DNA of 64,000 nucleotides from Leishmania martiniquensis (Eukaryota; Euglenozoa; Kinetoplastea; Trypanosomatida; Trypanosomatidae): positions 760,501 through 824,500 of the forward strand of contig NC_090171.1 in the NCBI RefSeq assembly GCF_017916325.1. Direction: 5' to 3'. This document shows, piece after piece, positions 10,504 through 20,600 of the stretch. Numbering within the stretch: the stretch's first letter is position 1; each line of letters opens with the position of its first letter. The notes under the pieces are model-generated. The model had not been told where the DNA came from and made no database searches. It saw only the letters and a list, made by a program, of their open reading frames with translations. The translations under genes and the position numbers were made by a program.

Positions 10504-13500
10504 CTAAAACAGCTCCATGGAGTACTGAGGGTCTGCGGCATAGTTCGGCATTGGCGCCGAGCTCATTTCAGCCCACCACGCAGCACTGTTGCCGCCGCCG
10601 TCGCCCGTGCCGCTGCCGTGGATGCGGCCGCGCTTGCCCGCGCTCGCCGACAGTCGAGCATCATTGGGGTTGTGGGCCCCCATTACCTGCCGCAGCTCAC
10701 GAATAGTGGTGTCATTGCGCTGCTCCACGATCCAAGTTGGAAGAATAACCTGCCCGTACGGCGTTGTCGGTGGCGCACCCTCGCCCGCCACGCCAATGGT
10801 GAGCGGACTGTGGTGTGGTGTCGTGCGCGATACCTCGCCACCATCCGCCGGCTCCGCCGTCTCGCCGGTGCGTTGGGCCTCGGCCAATGCGGACATGTTT
10901 TCCTGCTGCCTTCTCTGCAGGTAGTGAATGTCCTGCAGCGTCGAGCTCACATTTTGCTGCGTATGCTGATTCAAGAAGAAGTTGCGGCCGCGGAAAGCGC
11001 TTGCGGGGGACACGGGCGGCGGTGGCGGTGGCAGTGCTGCCGTATTGTCTCTAGCAGTTTCGACACGTGGACGCTTGCTCGCTTCGTCAATATCCGCGCA
11101 ACCCGCGCGGCCGCCCTCGTCTGGAGGGCCGCTGACGGCACGAATGGGGCGCTCACCATCGACCACGTCCACTTCCTCCTCCGCCTCGCGCGGAGCCGGC
11201 GCTGCTGTAACAATGCACGCCGGCTCCTTCTCTGCAGCTGGCCGCGAGTACGACGTGGCCGGCCCAATCATACGCACCTCTGCACGAACTGTGCGGCTCG
11301 GTGCAAGTTGAGCTGGGTCGGCATGTGGGCGGCTATAGTTGTTGGCGCGACTTTCCACCGTAACGGACTGAACAGATGACATAGCGTCCCTAACAGCCGA
11401 CGGCGAACCGGCCACACCGCCCATGCCGCTGCTCTGCGCCACGTATTCGGCGATCTGTTGCACCATCCGCTGCTGTTCAAACTGATTCAGCTCGTGCCGC
11501 AGCGAATCCATACCTTGGTGGGTGCGCAGATACTCGAGCACCATACCAGAAGGCAGAATGATGCCGTCCTTCGTGGTAGTTGCCTGCAGCCGCGGCACTC
11601 CAGTATAGTCGTTGATCGGGATGGTGTCACCATCCACGTAGTCGGCCAAGTCCGGCTCCCGCCACATCGATCCTCGCCGCACAGACCATCGGTTGTCCTC
11701 GCCCTGCAGACCACCCGCATCAGGCGGCCGTGTGTGGGAGCGCTTTGGCTGATTGAGGGGGGAAGAGGGAGTGCGCGCAGGGGCCGCAGCGGCTGCAGAG
11801 TCGGCATCAGCAGTCGCGCGACAGGGCTGTGGTTCGCCGTCGGGTCGCGTCATCCGCAAATGGGACGAGCTGCCTGCCGGCTGTATCGGCGACTTGCCCA
11901 CGCTCCGCTGCGGCCCGTGCCCAGACGGCGCGGGGCTCGCCACAGAGACGTTGGCCTGCACGCCGCGCGACTTCGACCAGGTACGAGACTCACGCACTGC
12001 TGCGAAGCTCTGGGCAGCTTCGCCGTCGCGACAGGGCGTCTCAGCATCGTCGCCATCCACGCCATGCGGGATATCCCCGACATCGGTTTGACTGTCCACT
12101 CCACGAGATGTCCTGAAAGAGGCCGCGGGCCTTGTCTCCATGCAGGCGGCGTCCTTGCCGCTCCGTTCAGGACTGTCCCGCGCGTGCAAGTGGGGGATGC
12201 TGGTGATACCCCTCGGCAGATGGCCAGTCCGCACAGGTGCCAGAGGGCCCCCCGCCCTGCTGCCACTGCTGTCCGTCGGCGCGGAGTGCCCAAGATCCGG
12301 CGAGAAGGCGTCGTGGGCATCCGCATCGTTCCCATGAGCTCCGTCATCCTCGTGCTCGTCATCATCGGCATAGTCGTCAAAAACGCTGTTGTCAGCAGCA
12401 TTCTGCAGCTCCTGCATGGCGTACACTGCGTCTGTAGAGCTATCGTGCCGCGCACGCACGCCAGCCGAGCTGGCGTCGGCGGTGTCATCGTTGTCGTTGT
12501 ACGCTTCCGCGGCTTTGTCGCTGGGAATAGTCTCGCCAAAAGCAGCGGCCACAGCCCTGCGCACGCGGTACTGCAAGCGGCGCAGCAGATGAAAGAATTC
12601 TGCGTTCTCGCGCCGTGCGGCGGGGGTCAGTCGGTCAAGGCGCACCTGCTGACTCTTGAGCACCCGCGCCGCCTTCTTTACGGCGTCGTCGAACTGCTGC
12701 CGATCCTGCGGCGTCTCGGCCTCCACCTCTGCCGCAGCCGGGCCTTCTGCACGGTCGACCACGACGGTGATGAGTTGCACACATGCGTACACGAGGCACG
12801 CAAACTTGCCTGGCGGATGGCCTGCCTGCTTCATCCAGTGCGACATCATGTAGAGGAGTACACGCGCCAGTGGCGGGCTGCGCTTCATCGCTTCGTAGAC
12901 CATGATGACAAAGATGTGCCCCGTCGGCTCCACCCCGCGCGAGGCAAGCGCGTCGATCGGCGACGCTATGCGAAACCGCCGCGAGAGACTTTTGGCCAGC
13001 GTTGCCATGAACGCCGTCCGCGCCGGCGCGGAGCTGCGCATCTGCTGCAAAAAGAAACTCCAAAAAGTGCTGCCAGCGCCTACGGGAAGGGCGAAGGTGT
13101 TCAATGACTCGAGCCGCACAGGGAAGAAGCCGAATGGTGACAGCAGCGTGCCGCAGATATTCGGCGATTGCATGTTAAACTCCTGCATGAGCTTGCACAC
13201 GCAGCAGCCAACCAGTTTGTTCATCTCAGGGCTGAAGCTATGCGCGCGGTGGAGCAGCTTCAGCACGAGCTGCGCGTTGTCTGCGGTCGATGCGCTTGCG
13301 GGTGCGCACCCAGGGAAAGCAACGCAGTAGTTGTTCTCCTGGGGATCGGTGGGCAGCAGCTCTAGGTTACTGCGGCAGCTGCGCAACAGAATATTGGCCA
13401 TGTACCACAGCGCGAGCGCGTCGTGATTGTTGCGCACCTTCAGCTCCGAAAAAACCTTCAAGATGCTCTCCAAATACGAAGGGTCGATGGAGGAGGCAAG

Positions 13501-15498
13501 AAGGGCGACAAGCTTCACGTGTAGCATGAGCACGTTTGCCTTCAGTGTGCTGCTAACGAGCCCGCGGGCCCCGCTGCGGTCCGCACTCACCAGAGCCAGT
13601 AATGTGCTGCGCACGTACGGCTCCACAGCCACGAAGAGCGCATTACGATGCTGCCCGCCATTCGCTATGATGTGGTAGATGAGATAGTGCACGGCGCTTT
13701 CCATCTGCAAGGCCGGATCGCGCAGGTAGGCAATCAACCTTTCCTCGACCGCCTTCGAGCCAGCGCACTCCGACAGCGACGACAGCACGCGACTCACCGA
13801 CGACTGGCCAGCGACGTGTACCGTGCCGTTCACGGGGCACAGCAGCGAAGAGCCGCGCGCCCCTGCGCAGTACGGGCACTTCGATGTAACGTCTCTGAAA
13901 TACTCTACTGCCGAGTCCATGGCCTCGGCTATGTGATCCTGATGCAGCACCATCGCAAGCTCCGCGCACAGCAGCTGCGGATCGAGCGTGATGTCGCTGA
14001 CGGTCTCGAACGCCTCGCTGGATAGCTTGCCGAGCGCCTCGATCGTCTTTGGGGCGACAGCGACCCGCAGCGCCTTTAGCATATCGGTAGCGCGGCGAGA
14101 GGCGGTGATGGAGCAGCTGCGCACCACCTCGCGAAGCAGGAAGAGCACATTGTACACGCTCGTACAGTTTTCGCTGATCGAGGCGGCGACCTCGTCGGGC
14201 GCCTCGCGCCCCGTCATCGCCATCCCGGCGCCGCGAGCCAGCGATATCATGACCTTTGCGAACATCGGAACAGACATGTGCGAGTCAACAGCCAGGGTAG
14301 ACATGAAGTAGGCGGCGTGCGGCATGTGGCAGTGGATGAGGGCGACCGTCTCAAGTGCGCCGTCCGTCTCGTTGTCAAAGGAACTTTGAAGGATCGCGCA
14401 GAGACACATGTAGAAGGGATTCATGGTCCCCATGCCGGGTGTGCACTGTGACAGCAGTTCGCGCATCAGATGCTGGCGAGTTGCGGGGATCGCCAAGAAA
14501 CTGATCATGTCGCTGTGACACAGACTCGGGTACAGGAAGCGCTCCACGTATTCGCGGCGCACCGGGGAGCGGAAGCGCAGGAACAGCTCGCTGCAGTGAA
14601 TGGAAAGGGCGCGGCCGAACGTTGGTCCGTGCGCCGGGTCCACCACCGCTCGTTTCAGCCGCTCGTAGCACGCAAGGAGGAAGTCCACGTTCATCTTCGC
14701 CGGTTTCGTCTTGAGTACGTACTGGAGCGCGGTGACCTGCTCGTCCATGCGCACCTCGCCCACCGTCTGCACCAGCAGCGCCAGGGCGCGGTTGGCCACA
14801 AGCGGCGAGGCACACTCACAGTACGTCTCGAGTCTGTCCTGAAACTGATAGACAATGCTGAGCGGTACCACGGCAAGGGAAATGAGGGAAGTGGCCATCG
14901 TCGAAAAGGCGCGGTACTGCGGCGGCGGCAAGAGTACCACGCTGTGCGCTCCACCGCGGCAGGTCGGCGACGGCAAACCAAACACGTGATCGCGAAGCAC
15001 CTGCTGCACGAACGGGTGATGCAGCTGATCATCATCGGTGATCTGCAACAAGACGCTGGTGACAAGCTGCACATACAACTCCACATCCGAGACGCTGATA
15101 CGGGCCATCTGCATGTGGAACAGAAACGTAGCATAGCTGAGGCTTACGCAAAAGGGACGATCCTCAATGAAAGGCTCTGTTTTCGTGTAGTAAGAGGCGA
15201 GCGTATGGAGTGTGCTGGGCGAGTCGGCATGCGCCTTGAGGTGGCGCTGCACCTGCGCCACGCAGTTGTTGAAGAGCACGCGATCCTCAGCAGTGTCCGC
15301 GCGGACTCCACCACCGGCGTGCTCAGCGCCATCCGCCTGCACGTATGCCCCATTTCCTGCACTGCGACTCGCCTGACGACGCTGCTGCTGAGGACGGCGC
15401 ACTGTGCTCGCGCTGCTGCGTGAGGAAGATGCTCGTCCACGACGGGGGACGCTGCTCTGCCCGTTGAGCGCTGCGCCGGAGAACAAATTCAGCACCAT
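10504..15498 (-). CDS. large hypothetical protein, helical N-terminal half
   Basis: This encodes 1,664 residues that I cannot assign to a family. The first ~60 residues are basic and Ser/Arg-rich. From there to about residue 900 the sequence is a regular succession of amphipathic helices (for example VELYVQLVTSVLLQI and LIYHIIANGGQHRNALFVAV), which suggests an alpha-solenoid. It includes a short Cys cluster (CPYCAGARGSSLLC). The rest is acidic, then Ser/Pro/Gln-rich low-complexity sequence likely to be disordered, with a stretch rich in D and E (DDYADDDEHEDD). The architecture resembles scaffold subunits of nuclear complexes, but that is only analogy. The start at 15498 (MVLNLFSGAA) is preferred over an in-frame codon at 15,675, whose extension is Cys/Phe/Ser-rich and untypical. 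A 549-codon frame on the opposite strand is a shadow. Confidence 0.85.
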   Translation of the reverse strand: MVLNLFSGAALNGQSSVPRRGRASSSRSSASTVRRPQQQRRQASRSAGNGAYVQADGAEHAGGGVRADTAEDRVLFNNCVAQVQRHLKAHADSPSTLHTLASYYTKTEPFIEDRPFCVSLSYATFLFHMQMARISVSDVELYVQLVTSVLLQITDDDQLHHPFVQQVLRDHVFGLPSPTCRGGAHSVVLLPPPQYRAFSTMATSLISLAVVPLSIVYQFQDRLETYCECASPLVANRALALLVQTVGEVRMDEQVTALQYVLKTKPAKMNVDFLLACYERLKRAVVDPAHGPTFGRALSIHCSELFLRFRSPVRREYVERFLYPSLCHSDMISFLAIPATRQHLMRELLSQCTPGMGTMNPFYMCLCAILQSSFDNETDGALETVALIHCHMPHAAYFMSTLAVDSHMSVPMFAKVMISLARGAGMAMTGREAPDEVAASISENCTSVYNVLFLLREVVRSCSITASRRATDMLKALRVAVAPKTIEALGKLSSEAFETVSDITLDPQLLCAELAMVLHQDHIAEAMDSAVEYFRDVTSKCPYCAGARGSSLLCPVNGTVHVAGQSSVSRVLSSLSECAGSKAVEERLIAYLRDPALQMESAVHYLIYHIIANGGQHRNALFVAVEPYVRSTLLALVSADRSGARGLVSSTLKANVLMLHVKLVALLASSIDPSYLESILKVFSELKVRNNHDALALWYMANILLRSCRSNLELLPTDPQENNYCVAFPGCAPASASTADNAQLVLKLLHRAHSFSPEMNKLVGCCVCKLMQEFNMQSPNICGTLLSPFGFFPVRLESLNTFALPVGAGSTFWSFFLQQMRSSAPARTAFMATLAKSLSRRFRIASPIDALASRGVEPTGHIFVIMVYEAMKRSPPLARVLLYMMSHWMKQAGHPPGKFACLVYACVQLITVVVDRAEGPAAAEVEAETPQDRQQFDDAVKKAARVLKSQQVRLDRLTPAARRENAEFFHLLRRLQYRVRRAVAAAFGETIPSDKAAEAYNDNDDTADASSAGVRARHDSSTDAVYAMQELQNAADNSVFDDYADDDEHEDDGAHGNDADAHDAFSPDLGHSAPTDSSGSRAGGPLAPVRTGHLPRGITSIPHLHARDSPERSGKDAACMETRPAASFRTSRGVDSQTDVGDIPHGVDGDDAETPCRDGEAAQSFAAVRESRTWSKSRGVQANVSVASPAPSGHGPQRSVGKSPIQPAGSSSHLRMTRPDGEPQPCRATADADSAAAAAPARTPSSPLNQPKRSHTRPPDAGGLQGEDNRWSVRRGSMWREPDLADYVDGDTIPINDYTGVPRLQATTTKDGIILPSGMVLEYLRTHQGMDSLRHELNQFEQQRMVQQIAEYVAQSSGMGGVAGSPSAVRDAMSSVQSVTVESRANNYSRPHADPAQLAPSRTVRAEVRMIGPATSYSRPAAEKEPACIVTAAPAPREAEEEVDVVDGERPIRAVSGPPDEGGRAGCADIDEASKRPRVETARDNTAALPPPPPPVSPASAFRGRNFFLNQHTQQNVSSTLQDIHYLQRRQQENMSALAEAQRTGETAEPADGGEVSRTTPHHSPLTIGVAGEGAPPTTPYGQVILPTWIVEQRNDTTIRELRQVMGAHNPNDARLSASAGKRGRIHGSGTGDGGGNSAAWWAEMSSAPMPNYAADPQYSMELF

Positions 15499-16909
15499 CG
15501 CCACAGTACACGGTGTATTGGAGCTCGCCTTTAGCCAGGCAAGTAAATGATGCGAAGGGTTGCGTCTCGGGAGCACAGAGCACGGAAAGGGGGAGAAACA
15601 CAGACTTAAGCAAGTCGAAGACTCGCCACCGAACGCGAGAGCAAAGAAAACACTTCGGCGCACCAACACGCGCACAAAGTGCAGAAGGGGGGACGCACGA
15701 GTAGGGGAGGGGAGCGACGGTTTATCCGTGGCGCTAGCGGCGCCTCTCTCTTCTTTGTCTATCTATGTTGTTGCTGCTGTTTAGCGTTACGGCTGCGTCA
15801 CTCGGGAAACCCTCTCCGTCCTCGGTCTCAGCAGCGCTGCAGGAAACGCCCTCTGGCTTTTTTCTCCGCTGGAAACGAAGGGCAGACGTGAAAGGGGCCT
15901 CTCGAAGACCCCGTCTTTTTCCCTGCCGTGGACGTCGACCAGGGGTGCGCGGTAGCGCCTTCGTGCGCCGCCCCAACGACTCAAGCTTCAGCGGAGTCCG
16001 CGCACGTTCTGCTGAGAAGACAAAGTGGAGAGAAGGGGACGAATGCCTGAGACGCCAAGCCAGCGGGGACGGACGCCGCTTCGCTTTCGTCCTCTTGGCG
16101 TCAACGACGAGGCAGTGACGAGATCGCGAGTGTCGTCTCCTTCGATTTCCACATAAGTTGCAAGCATATCAAGAAAGCGGAAAGGGGGGAGACGAGAGGC
16201 GGAAGCTAGGGTTAAGGGGGGAGCAAAGCAGTGAACAAGATGTTCCGTTGTCCTGAAGAGAGAGCGAGAGAGCAATGGGGTACCCGTGGCGGCAAGGTAG
16301 CCTCTGGCCACTTGTATGCGCGCCCCCGCCCCACCCCTACGTCGCTGCACGTAGGTGCTGACGCGAGTCACACGGAGCCCTTTGCTGCGACTTGTTTGGC
16401 CACTACCGGAAAGCAGCGAATCGCCATAACACTTCGGACACCAGAGGTACTTTTTTCTTTGCGCTTTTGTTTTACTGTGCGTGTGTGCTGCCCGACGACT
16501 GTGCTGCTGCGTCAACTCCCACGCTTCACGAATACTCTCTCTTGCCAACTTGGACAGCTTACTCATGTTTGCTGACTGAAGCAGAGAAAGAACTACACGC
16601 AGACGCCCTCTTCTCACGTTGACGGGAGGTGAAACAGCGCCTTACAGCACGCATACCTTAGCAAGCGGGCCCGCAGCAGTAATGAGATGGTATGAAGCAG
16701 AGCGATACGCCGCCGCTGACGTTGTAATGAGGGAGAAAGAAAAAGGGCGGGGGCAAACAGATACTAAGAGATGGCAAACACACCACGGTGCGTGGCAGTT
16801 TCAAACGACAGGCAAAAAAAATCGTGCTCAATGCACGCGAGAGGCGCTAACGGCTGCGTGCGGTGTGTGCCAACAGGTCGAGTTGTATACATGCGTACGT
16901 GAGACGTCA
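15499..16909. other. intergenic region with one doubtful small ORF
   Basis: This is 1.4 kb upstream of the large hypothetical gene. The only candidate is the 192-codon minus-strand frame listed separately at 15,988-16,566. A polypyrimidine-like stretch for the downstream gene occurs near 15,750-15,785 on the plus strand, which is purine-rich on the coding strand, so I cannot place an acceptor with confidence. Confidence 0.4.
15988..16566 (-). CDS. possible small protein, doubtful
   Basis: An open frame of 192 codons starts with MSKLSKLARESIREAW. The first ~60 residues look protein-like: an amphipathic helix, a basic segment, and one CPKC pair. After that the composition drifts to Arg/Gly/Ser with little pattern. 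Third-position GC is moderate, lower than in the neighbouring confirmed genes. It lies in the correct orientation in a 1.4-kb gap, so it could be a genuine short gene, but it could equally be chance. I recognise no family. Confidence 0.25.
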   Translation of the reverse strand: MSKLSKLARESIREAWELTQQHSRRAAHTHSKTKAQRKKYLWCPKCYGDSLLSGSGQTSRSKGLRVTRVSTYVQRRRGGAGARIQVARGYLAATGTPLLSRSLFRTTEHLVHCFAPPLTLASASRLPPFRFLDMLATYVEIEGDDTRDLVTASSLTPRGRKRSGVRPRWLGVSGIRPLLSTLSSQQNVRGLR

Positions 16910-18214
16910 TCACTTGCGCTTTGGTCGGCGCGTCGTTGGTGCTGCCTCGGCAAACTGCAGTTGCCGGCGAAAGGCCGGCGGTACAGTGCGATGTGGTGAC
17001 CGGCTTGACTTCAGAAGCGGCACTGCGCAACTGCCGGCGGAGGCGTGCGGTCTGTTGTGCGTGAAGCCCTGCTGTGGGGCAAGGACAGCCTGTGCGGCGC
17101 ATAGAGATCTCTGCTGGTGAGTGTCCAGCCTACTGAAAGTGGACGCGGCAAGGGCCGGGCACAGCCTCCACAGCTGAGCCATCGTCGGCCGCGCGGCGGC
17201 GCCGACAGAGCTTTCCTTGGCCGCGCGTGCAAAGGCACCATTGGAAAGGGGCGGTGAATCAGCAGACGACCTCGTCTCACTGGCGCGCATCGCTGCTTCA
17301 CGAAAAGGCAAAAGGGGAGCGATCCTGCCTCCACGGTAAGAGTCTTTTGCCATTTCAACTCCGGCGCCACTGTCTGCCGCGGTGACCTCCCTCGAGCAGC
17401 TGCCCAGATGCCCCAGAATGCTCTTCATCGTCCGCTGTGCAGCCGGCGACAGGTCCGTGGAGGCCGCAGCACCGGCAGCATTCGGCTGAGCCTCATTCAG
17501 GAACGTCTCCCCTGCGTCCCGCAGCGGTGTCGGTGGGCTTGTGTCCACCTCGGGTAGCAACGAGAACGGGGTCGCCATGTCGACTCGAGACTCCTGCGCG
17601 CTGCCTTCAGCGTACTCTGTTGTACCCCGAGCGGACGAGCCGTCATGCGGTGGTGGGCATGTGCTCACCGAGCACTGCCACATGGAAGGCGGCGTTGGTG
17701 GCGGCGCAGCAGCGTCGCTCTCCAGTGAAGGCCGCCGTCCCCGAGGCTTCTGTGCCAGCGGGCTACCCGTCAGATCCGGCAATTGAGCAGAGCCAGAGAA
17801 CACCGTCGTTCGCATGGAGGGCTGGTCTAGAATGGAGTGCAGAATTGTGGCATCCGTCGGCGATAGTGGAGGGGGTGCGCTGTGGGCAGCGAAACCGCCC
17901 AATGGAGGGTACGACGGTGACCAGAAGGCCAACCCCTTCTGAAAGCGCGGCAGAGCCGCCTGCGCTTGCCTGGGTGGCTGCCGGGGTACTGCGGACAGGT
18001 CAACAGCGGTGACCTGCTGCCGATCAGAGGCGGAGGCCTGAACGCTGACTGGTGCATCGTCCGAGGAAGCGAAAGAGCAGCGCAGCAGCTCACGCACATC
18101 AACGCACACAGTACTAATGGCCGGTGGTGAAGCAGGTGAGACCTTGGCGCTGCTCTCACCGGTCGAAGCTGCAGGTGACCGACAACGCCGTACGGACACG
18201 TCACGGGGTCTCAT
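16910..18214 (-). CDS. Ser/Pro/Ala-rich hypothetical protein
   Basis: This encodes a 434-aa protein without a recognisable domain. Composition is dominated by Ser, Pro, Ala and Arg, with proline-rich patches (PPPLSPTD near 115, AAPPPTPPS near 170) and a basic C-terminus ending in TTRRPKRK. There is no signal peptide or membrane helix. Such proteins are common in trypanosomatids and are usually disordered; the basic tail could be a nuclear localisation or RNA-binding element, but nothing shows that. The ATG at 18214 is the first in frame, and about 1 kb of non-coding sequence separates it from the trypanin stop. An overlapping 191-codon plus-strand frame is treated as a shadow. Confidence 0.65.
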   Translation of the reverse strand: MRPRDVSVRRCRSPAASTGESSAKVSPASPPAISTVCVDVRELLRCSFASSDDAPVSVQASASDRQQVTAVDLSAVPRQPPRQAQAALPRFQKGLAFWSPSYPPLGGFAAHSAPPPLSPTDATILHSILDQPSMRTTVFSGSAQLPDLTGSPLAQKPRGRRPSLESDAAAPPPTPPSMWQCSVSTCPPPHDGSSARGTTEYAEGSAQESRVDMATPFSLLPEVDTSPPTPLRDAGETFLNEAQPNAAGAAASTDLSPAAQRTMKSILGHLGSCSREVTAADSGAGVEMAKDSYRGGRIAPLLPFREAAMRASETRSSADSPPLSNGAFARAAKESSVGAAARPTMAQLWRLCPALAASTFSRLDTHQQRSLCAAQAVLAPQQGFTHNRPHASAGSCAVPLLKSSRSPHRTVPPAFRRQLQFAEAAPTTRRPKRK

Positions 18215-19220
18215 GGATCTGTCAGTGAGTAGAGTGAGGGAAGTGAAGGAGGAGGGGTCCAGTCACAGACTTGGCGGAGTTGCGGGCCGAGTAGGAGCAG
18301 CTGCTCGTGTTGCTTTGTGCGCCCGAGAGCGTTTGTGGTTAGAGTGGGATACAGCGTACGGCTCCGCTCGATGGAGTGTTCTGCTCTCGGTGCAACGCGT
18401 CTACCGAGTGCACAGACATGCATATGCGTAGATATAAGGGGAGGAAAAGAAGGGAGGCGTGACGTAAGGCCACGGTGCGCGCGAAGACAAGGCAAACAGA
18501 GCCCACGAGCATGCGCTCATAGAGCCGCAGAGGAAAGGACGCTTTGCTGTCGACGGATGGGGTAGCAGCAGGCAAACCATGCGGGGACGGGTAGTGCCAG
18601 ACGCCCTTCCATTACTTCTGTTTCCCCCAGAGACGCGTACGAATAAGCGAAAGGTGTGCAGCCGCCGGTGAAGGCGGCGCTTTCCATTTTGTTCCGGAGA
18701 CACTCTGAGCAGAGACGAGGGAGGAGCGGCCATCCTCATCCTTGGCAGACCAAAGAGAGCGGGAACACGGCAGCGAGAGCTTCTGTACATCACAGACATC
18801 GGGCGCGCCTCGCGGCAGGCGCGCACCGTCCGCACAAGCGTGCGTGTCACATGTAGCAGCACGAAGAGATCACAGTCGCCGCGAGCTGGGAGCCACAGGG
18901 GAGGGGGGACAGCGGTGAGGCGTACTGTACACCGAAAGGACAGAGAGAGCACGCAAGCGATGAGATGATGAAGCAGCAGGCGACTGCTGCCAGGACGTGG
19001 GCACCAACCACAGGCATGAGAAGAATTGGCGGGGTGTGGGGTGGCAGCATCCCAAGATTGACTTTCGCACACGCAGGCCTCAGAGCACGACCGCTTCCGA
19101 CCGACGAGTGCATGGAGAAGACCAGCGACGGTCACTAGGGGGTGGGGGGAGGTCGGCCTCGAAAGGCTCGACCCCTCAGCCGTCCGCCTCACTCGCTCCT
19201 CACGCGCACCCGCCTCGCCT
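18215..19220. other. intergenic region, 1.0 kb
   Basis: This is the 3' flank of trypanin and 5' flank of the Ser/Pro-rich gene, read on the minus strand. A 297-codon minus frame (18,401-19,294) crosses the trypanin stop and translates to Cys/Leu/Ser/Arg-rich text without domain-like pattern, so I do not call it. No RNA gene was seen. Confidence 0.45.
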
Positions 19221-20600
19221 CTAAGCATGCATGACACTTGAACGGTCCAACGGGGGTAAACCAACGGCACGGCAGCGACGCTCGTACTCCTCAACCATGG
19301 CGTTCACCTTTTTCTCCAGTCGGCGCATCTCGAAGTGAAGGTCCTTGATGACCTGATTCTTCTCCTGCACCGCGGCGTCAATCTCGCTCGAGATGAGCTC
19401 CATCGCTGACGGCTCCAGGTTCATGGCACGTAGCACACCCTCCAGCTGCGCGTCGCGCTGCTCCAGCCGCACATGTGCCTCGATCAGGTCCTGTTGCAGT
19501 GCGTTGTTGCGCTCGGCTACGATGTCCATTGCCTCTCGCAAGGCGGACTGGAACTTTGCGCGCAGGTCCTCGCGCTCGTCGCAGACGCTCTTGTACTGAT
19601 CCTCCAGGATCTCCTTCTCCTGCCGCAGCGTGCACAGCTGCTGCTGAAGCAGCTTGAGCCGAGTGCGAGAGTTGCGCAGGCTTTCCTTGTCCTGGATGTG
19701 CTGCTGCTTCCTGAGCTGCAGCTCCGCCACCTCCCTCCCCAGCTGCTCCAGCGGGGCCACGAGGTTGTCGTTTTCCTTCTCAATCTCGAGCATCAGCCCC
19801 TCGTTGTGCTCGTCGTTCTTCTTCATGGTGGCGATCTCGTCTTTGAGAGAGTGAATGATTTCAAGGTTGTTGTGCGTGATGTGGTTATAGTACGCCTTCA
19901 TCTCATTGAATTTGTCCTCGTGCTGCTGAATCAGGTGGTTGATGTGGAGGTGGTATCGCTCCTCCGCATCCTGAACCTCGGCCCGGCGCCGTAGCTCCAG
20001 ATCCTCGCGCAGCGTGGCCAGGTTCGCTTCGTACGAGGTCTGCAGCCGCGCCAGCTCCTTTTCGTGGTTTCGGCGCTTTATCACCGTAAGCATATACTGG
20101 TGCCCATCGCGCTGATCCACGACATGACTTTCCTGGGCCTCGCGGGCAGACTGCATGCCAGCCAAGCGCTGTTGCCGTTCGACCTCGAGCTGCTGCATCC
20201 GCTGCGTGTGTGCCGTCTCCGCCTGCCGCAGCGCCGCATCGCTCTCCTCACGCAGCTGCTTCACGGCGACCTTCTGGTCGTACAATAGATGGCGCACCTT
20301 CTGCTGATAGACCTTCATCTCGACCTGATGGTCACGCTCCAGTTCCTCCAGCTCGCTTTCCGCATTCTGAAGGCTGAACTGCTCATTCTCCAGTTCTTTT
20401 TTGGTGATCTCCCACATGCTCTGTACCTTGTCGCGCTCTGCCTGAAAGTAATGGCGCAGCTGCTGCGCTTTGGCAAGAACTGCGTGGATGTCTTCCATGT
20501 TGCGCAGTTCCTTGAGTGGGTCCGCGGCTGCAGCGCCAACCTTCTTGTCCTTACTCCTCTGCTTGCCGCCTGCCGCGGCAGCCGCTATCTTGGGGGGCAT
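19221..20600 (-). CDS. DRC4: trypanin (DRC4/GAS8), nexin-dynein regulatory complex
   Basis: This is a 459-aa trypanin homologue, subunit 4 of the axonemal nexin-dynein regulatory complex (GAS8 in animals, PF2 in Chlamydomonas). It links doublet microtubules and tunes dynein activity in the flagellum; in Trypanosoma brucei its loss impairs motility. A short basic N-terminus (MPPKIAAAAAGGKQRSKDKK) is followed by nearly uninterrupted coiled coil from about residue 27 to 445. Family phrases include FNEMKAYYNHITHNNLEIIHSL and LMLEIEKENDNLVAPL, both highly conserved in GAS8 proteins. Length fits the trypanosome protein (about 453 aa). The ATG at 20600 yields the expected MPPK start. Confidence 0.95.
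   Translation of the reverse strand: MPPKIAAAAAGGKQRSKDKKVGAAAADPLKELRNMEDIHAVLAKAQQLRHYFQAERDKVQSMWEITKKELENEQFSLQNAESELEELERDHQVEMKVYQQKVRHLLYDQKVAVKQLREESDAALRQAETAHTQRMQQLEVERQQRLAGMQSAREAQESHVVDQRDGHQYMLTVIKRRNHEKELARLQTSYEANLATLREDLELRRRAEVQDAEERYHLHINHLIQQHEDKFNEMKAYYNHITHNNLEIIHSLKDEIATMKKNDEHNEGLMLEIEKENDNLVAPLEQLGREVAELQLRKQQHIQDKESLRNSRTRLKLLQQQLCTLRQEKEILEDQYKSVCDEREDLRAKFQSALREAMDIVAERNNALQQDLIEAHVRLEQRDAQLEGVLRAMNLEPSAMELISSEIDAAVQEKNQVIKDLHFEMRRLEKKVNAMVEEYERRCRAVGLPPLDRSSVMHA

Noticed and set aside
10258..11379. 373-codon plus-strand frame
   Set aside because: It runs from a spacer into antisense of the large gene, and its composition shows no domain.
11458..13107. 549-codon open frame on the plus strand
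   Set aside because: It is fully antisense to the 1,664-aa minus-strand gene, has Arg/His-rich low-complexity translation, and arises from the GC bias of the real gene.
14470..15423. 317-codon plus-strand frame
   Set aside because: Antisense shadow of the same large gene; Leu/His/Arg-rich without pattern.
18401..19294. 297-codon minus-strand frame
   Set aside because: It overlaps the end of trypanin in another frame and has Cys/Leu/Ser-rich text typical of UTR translation.
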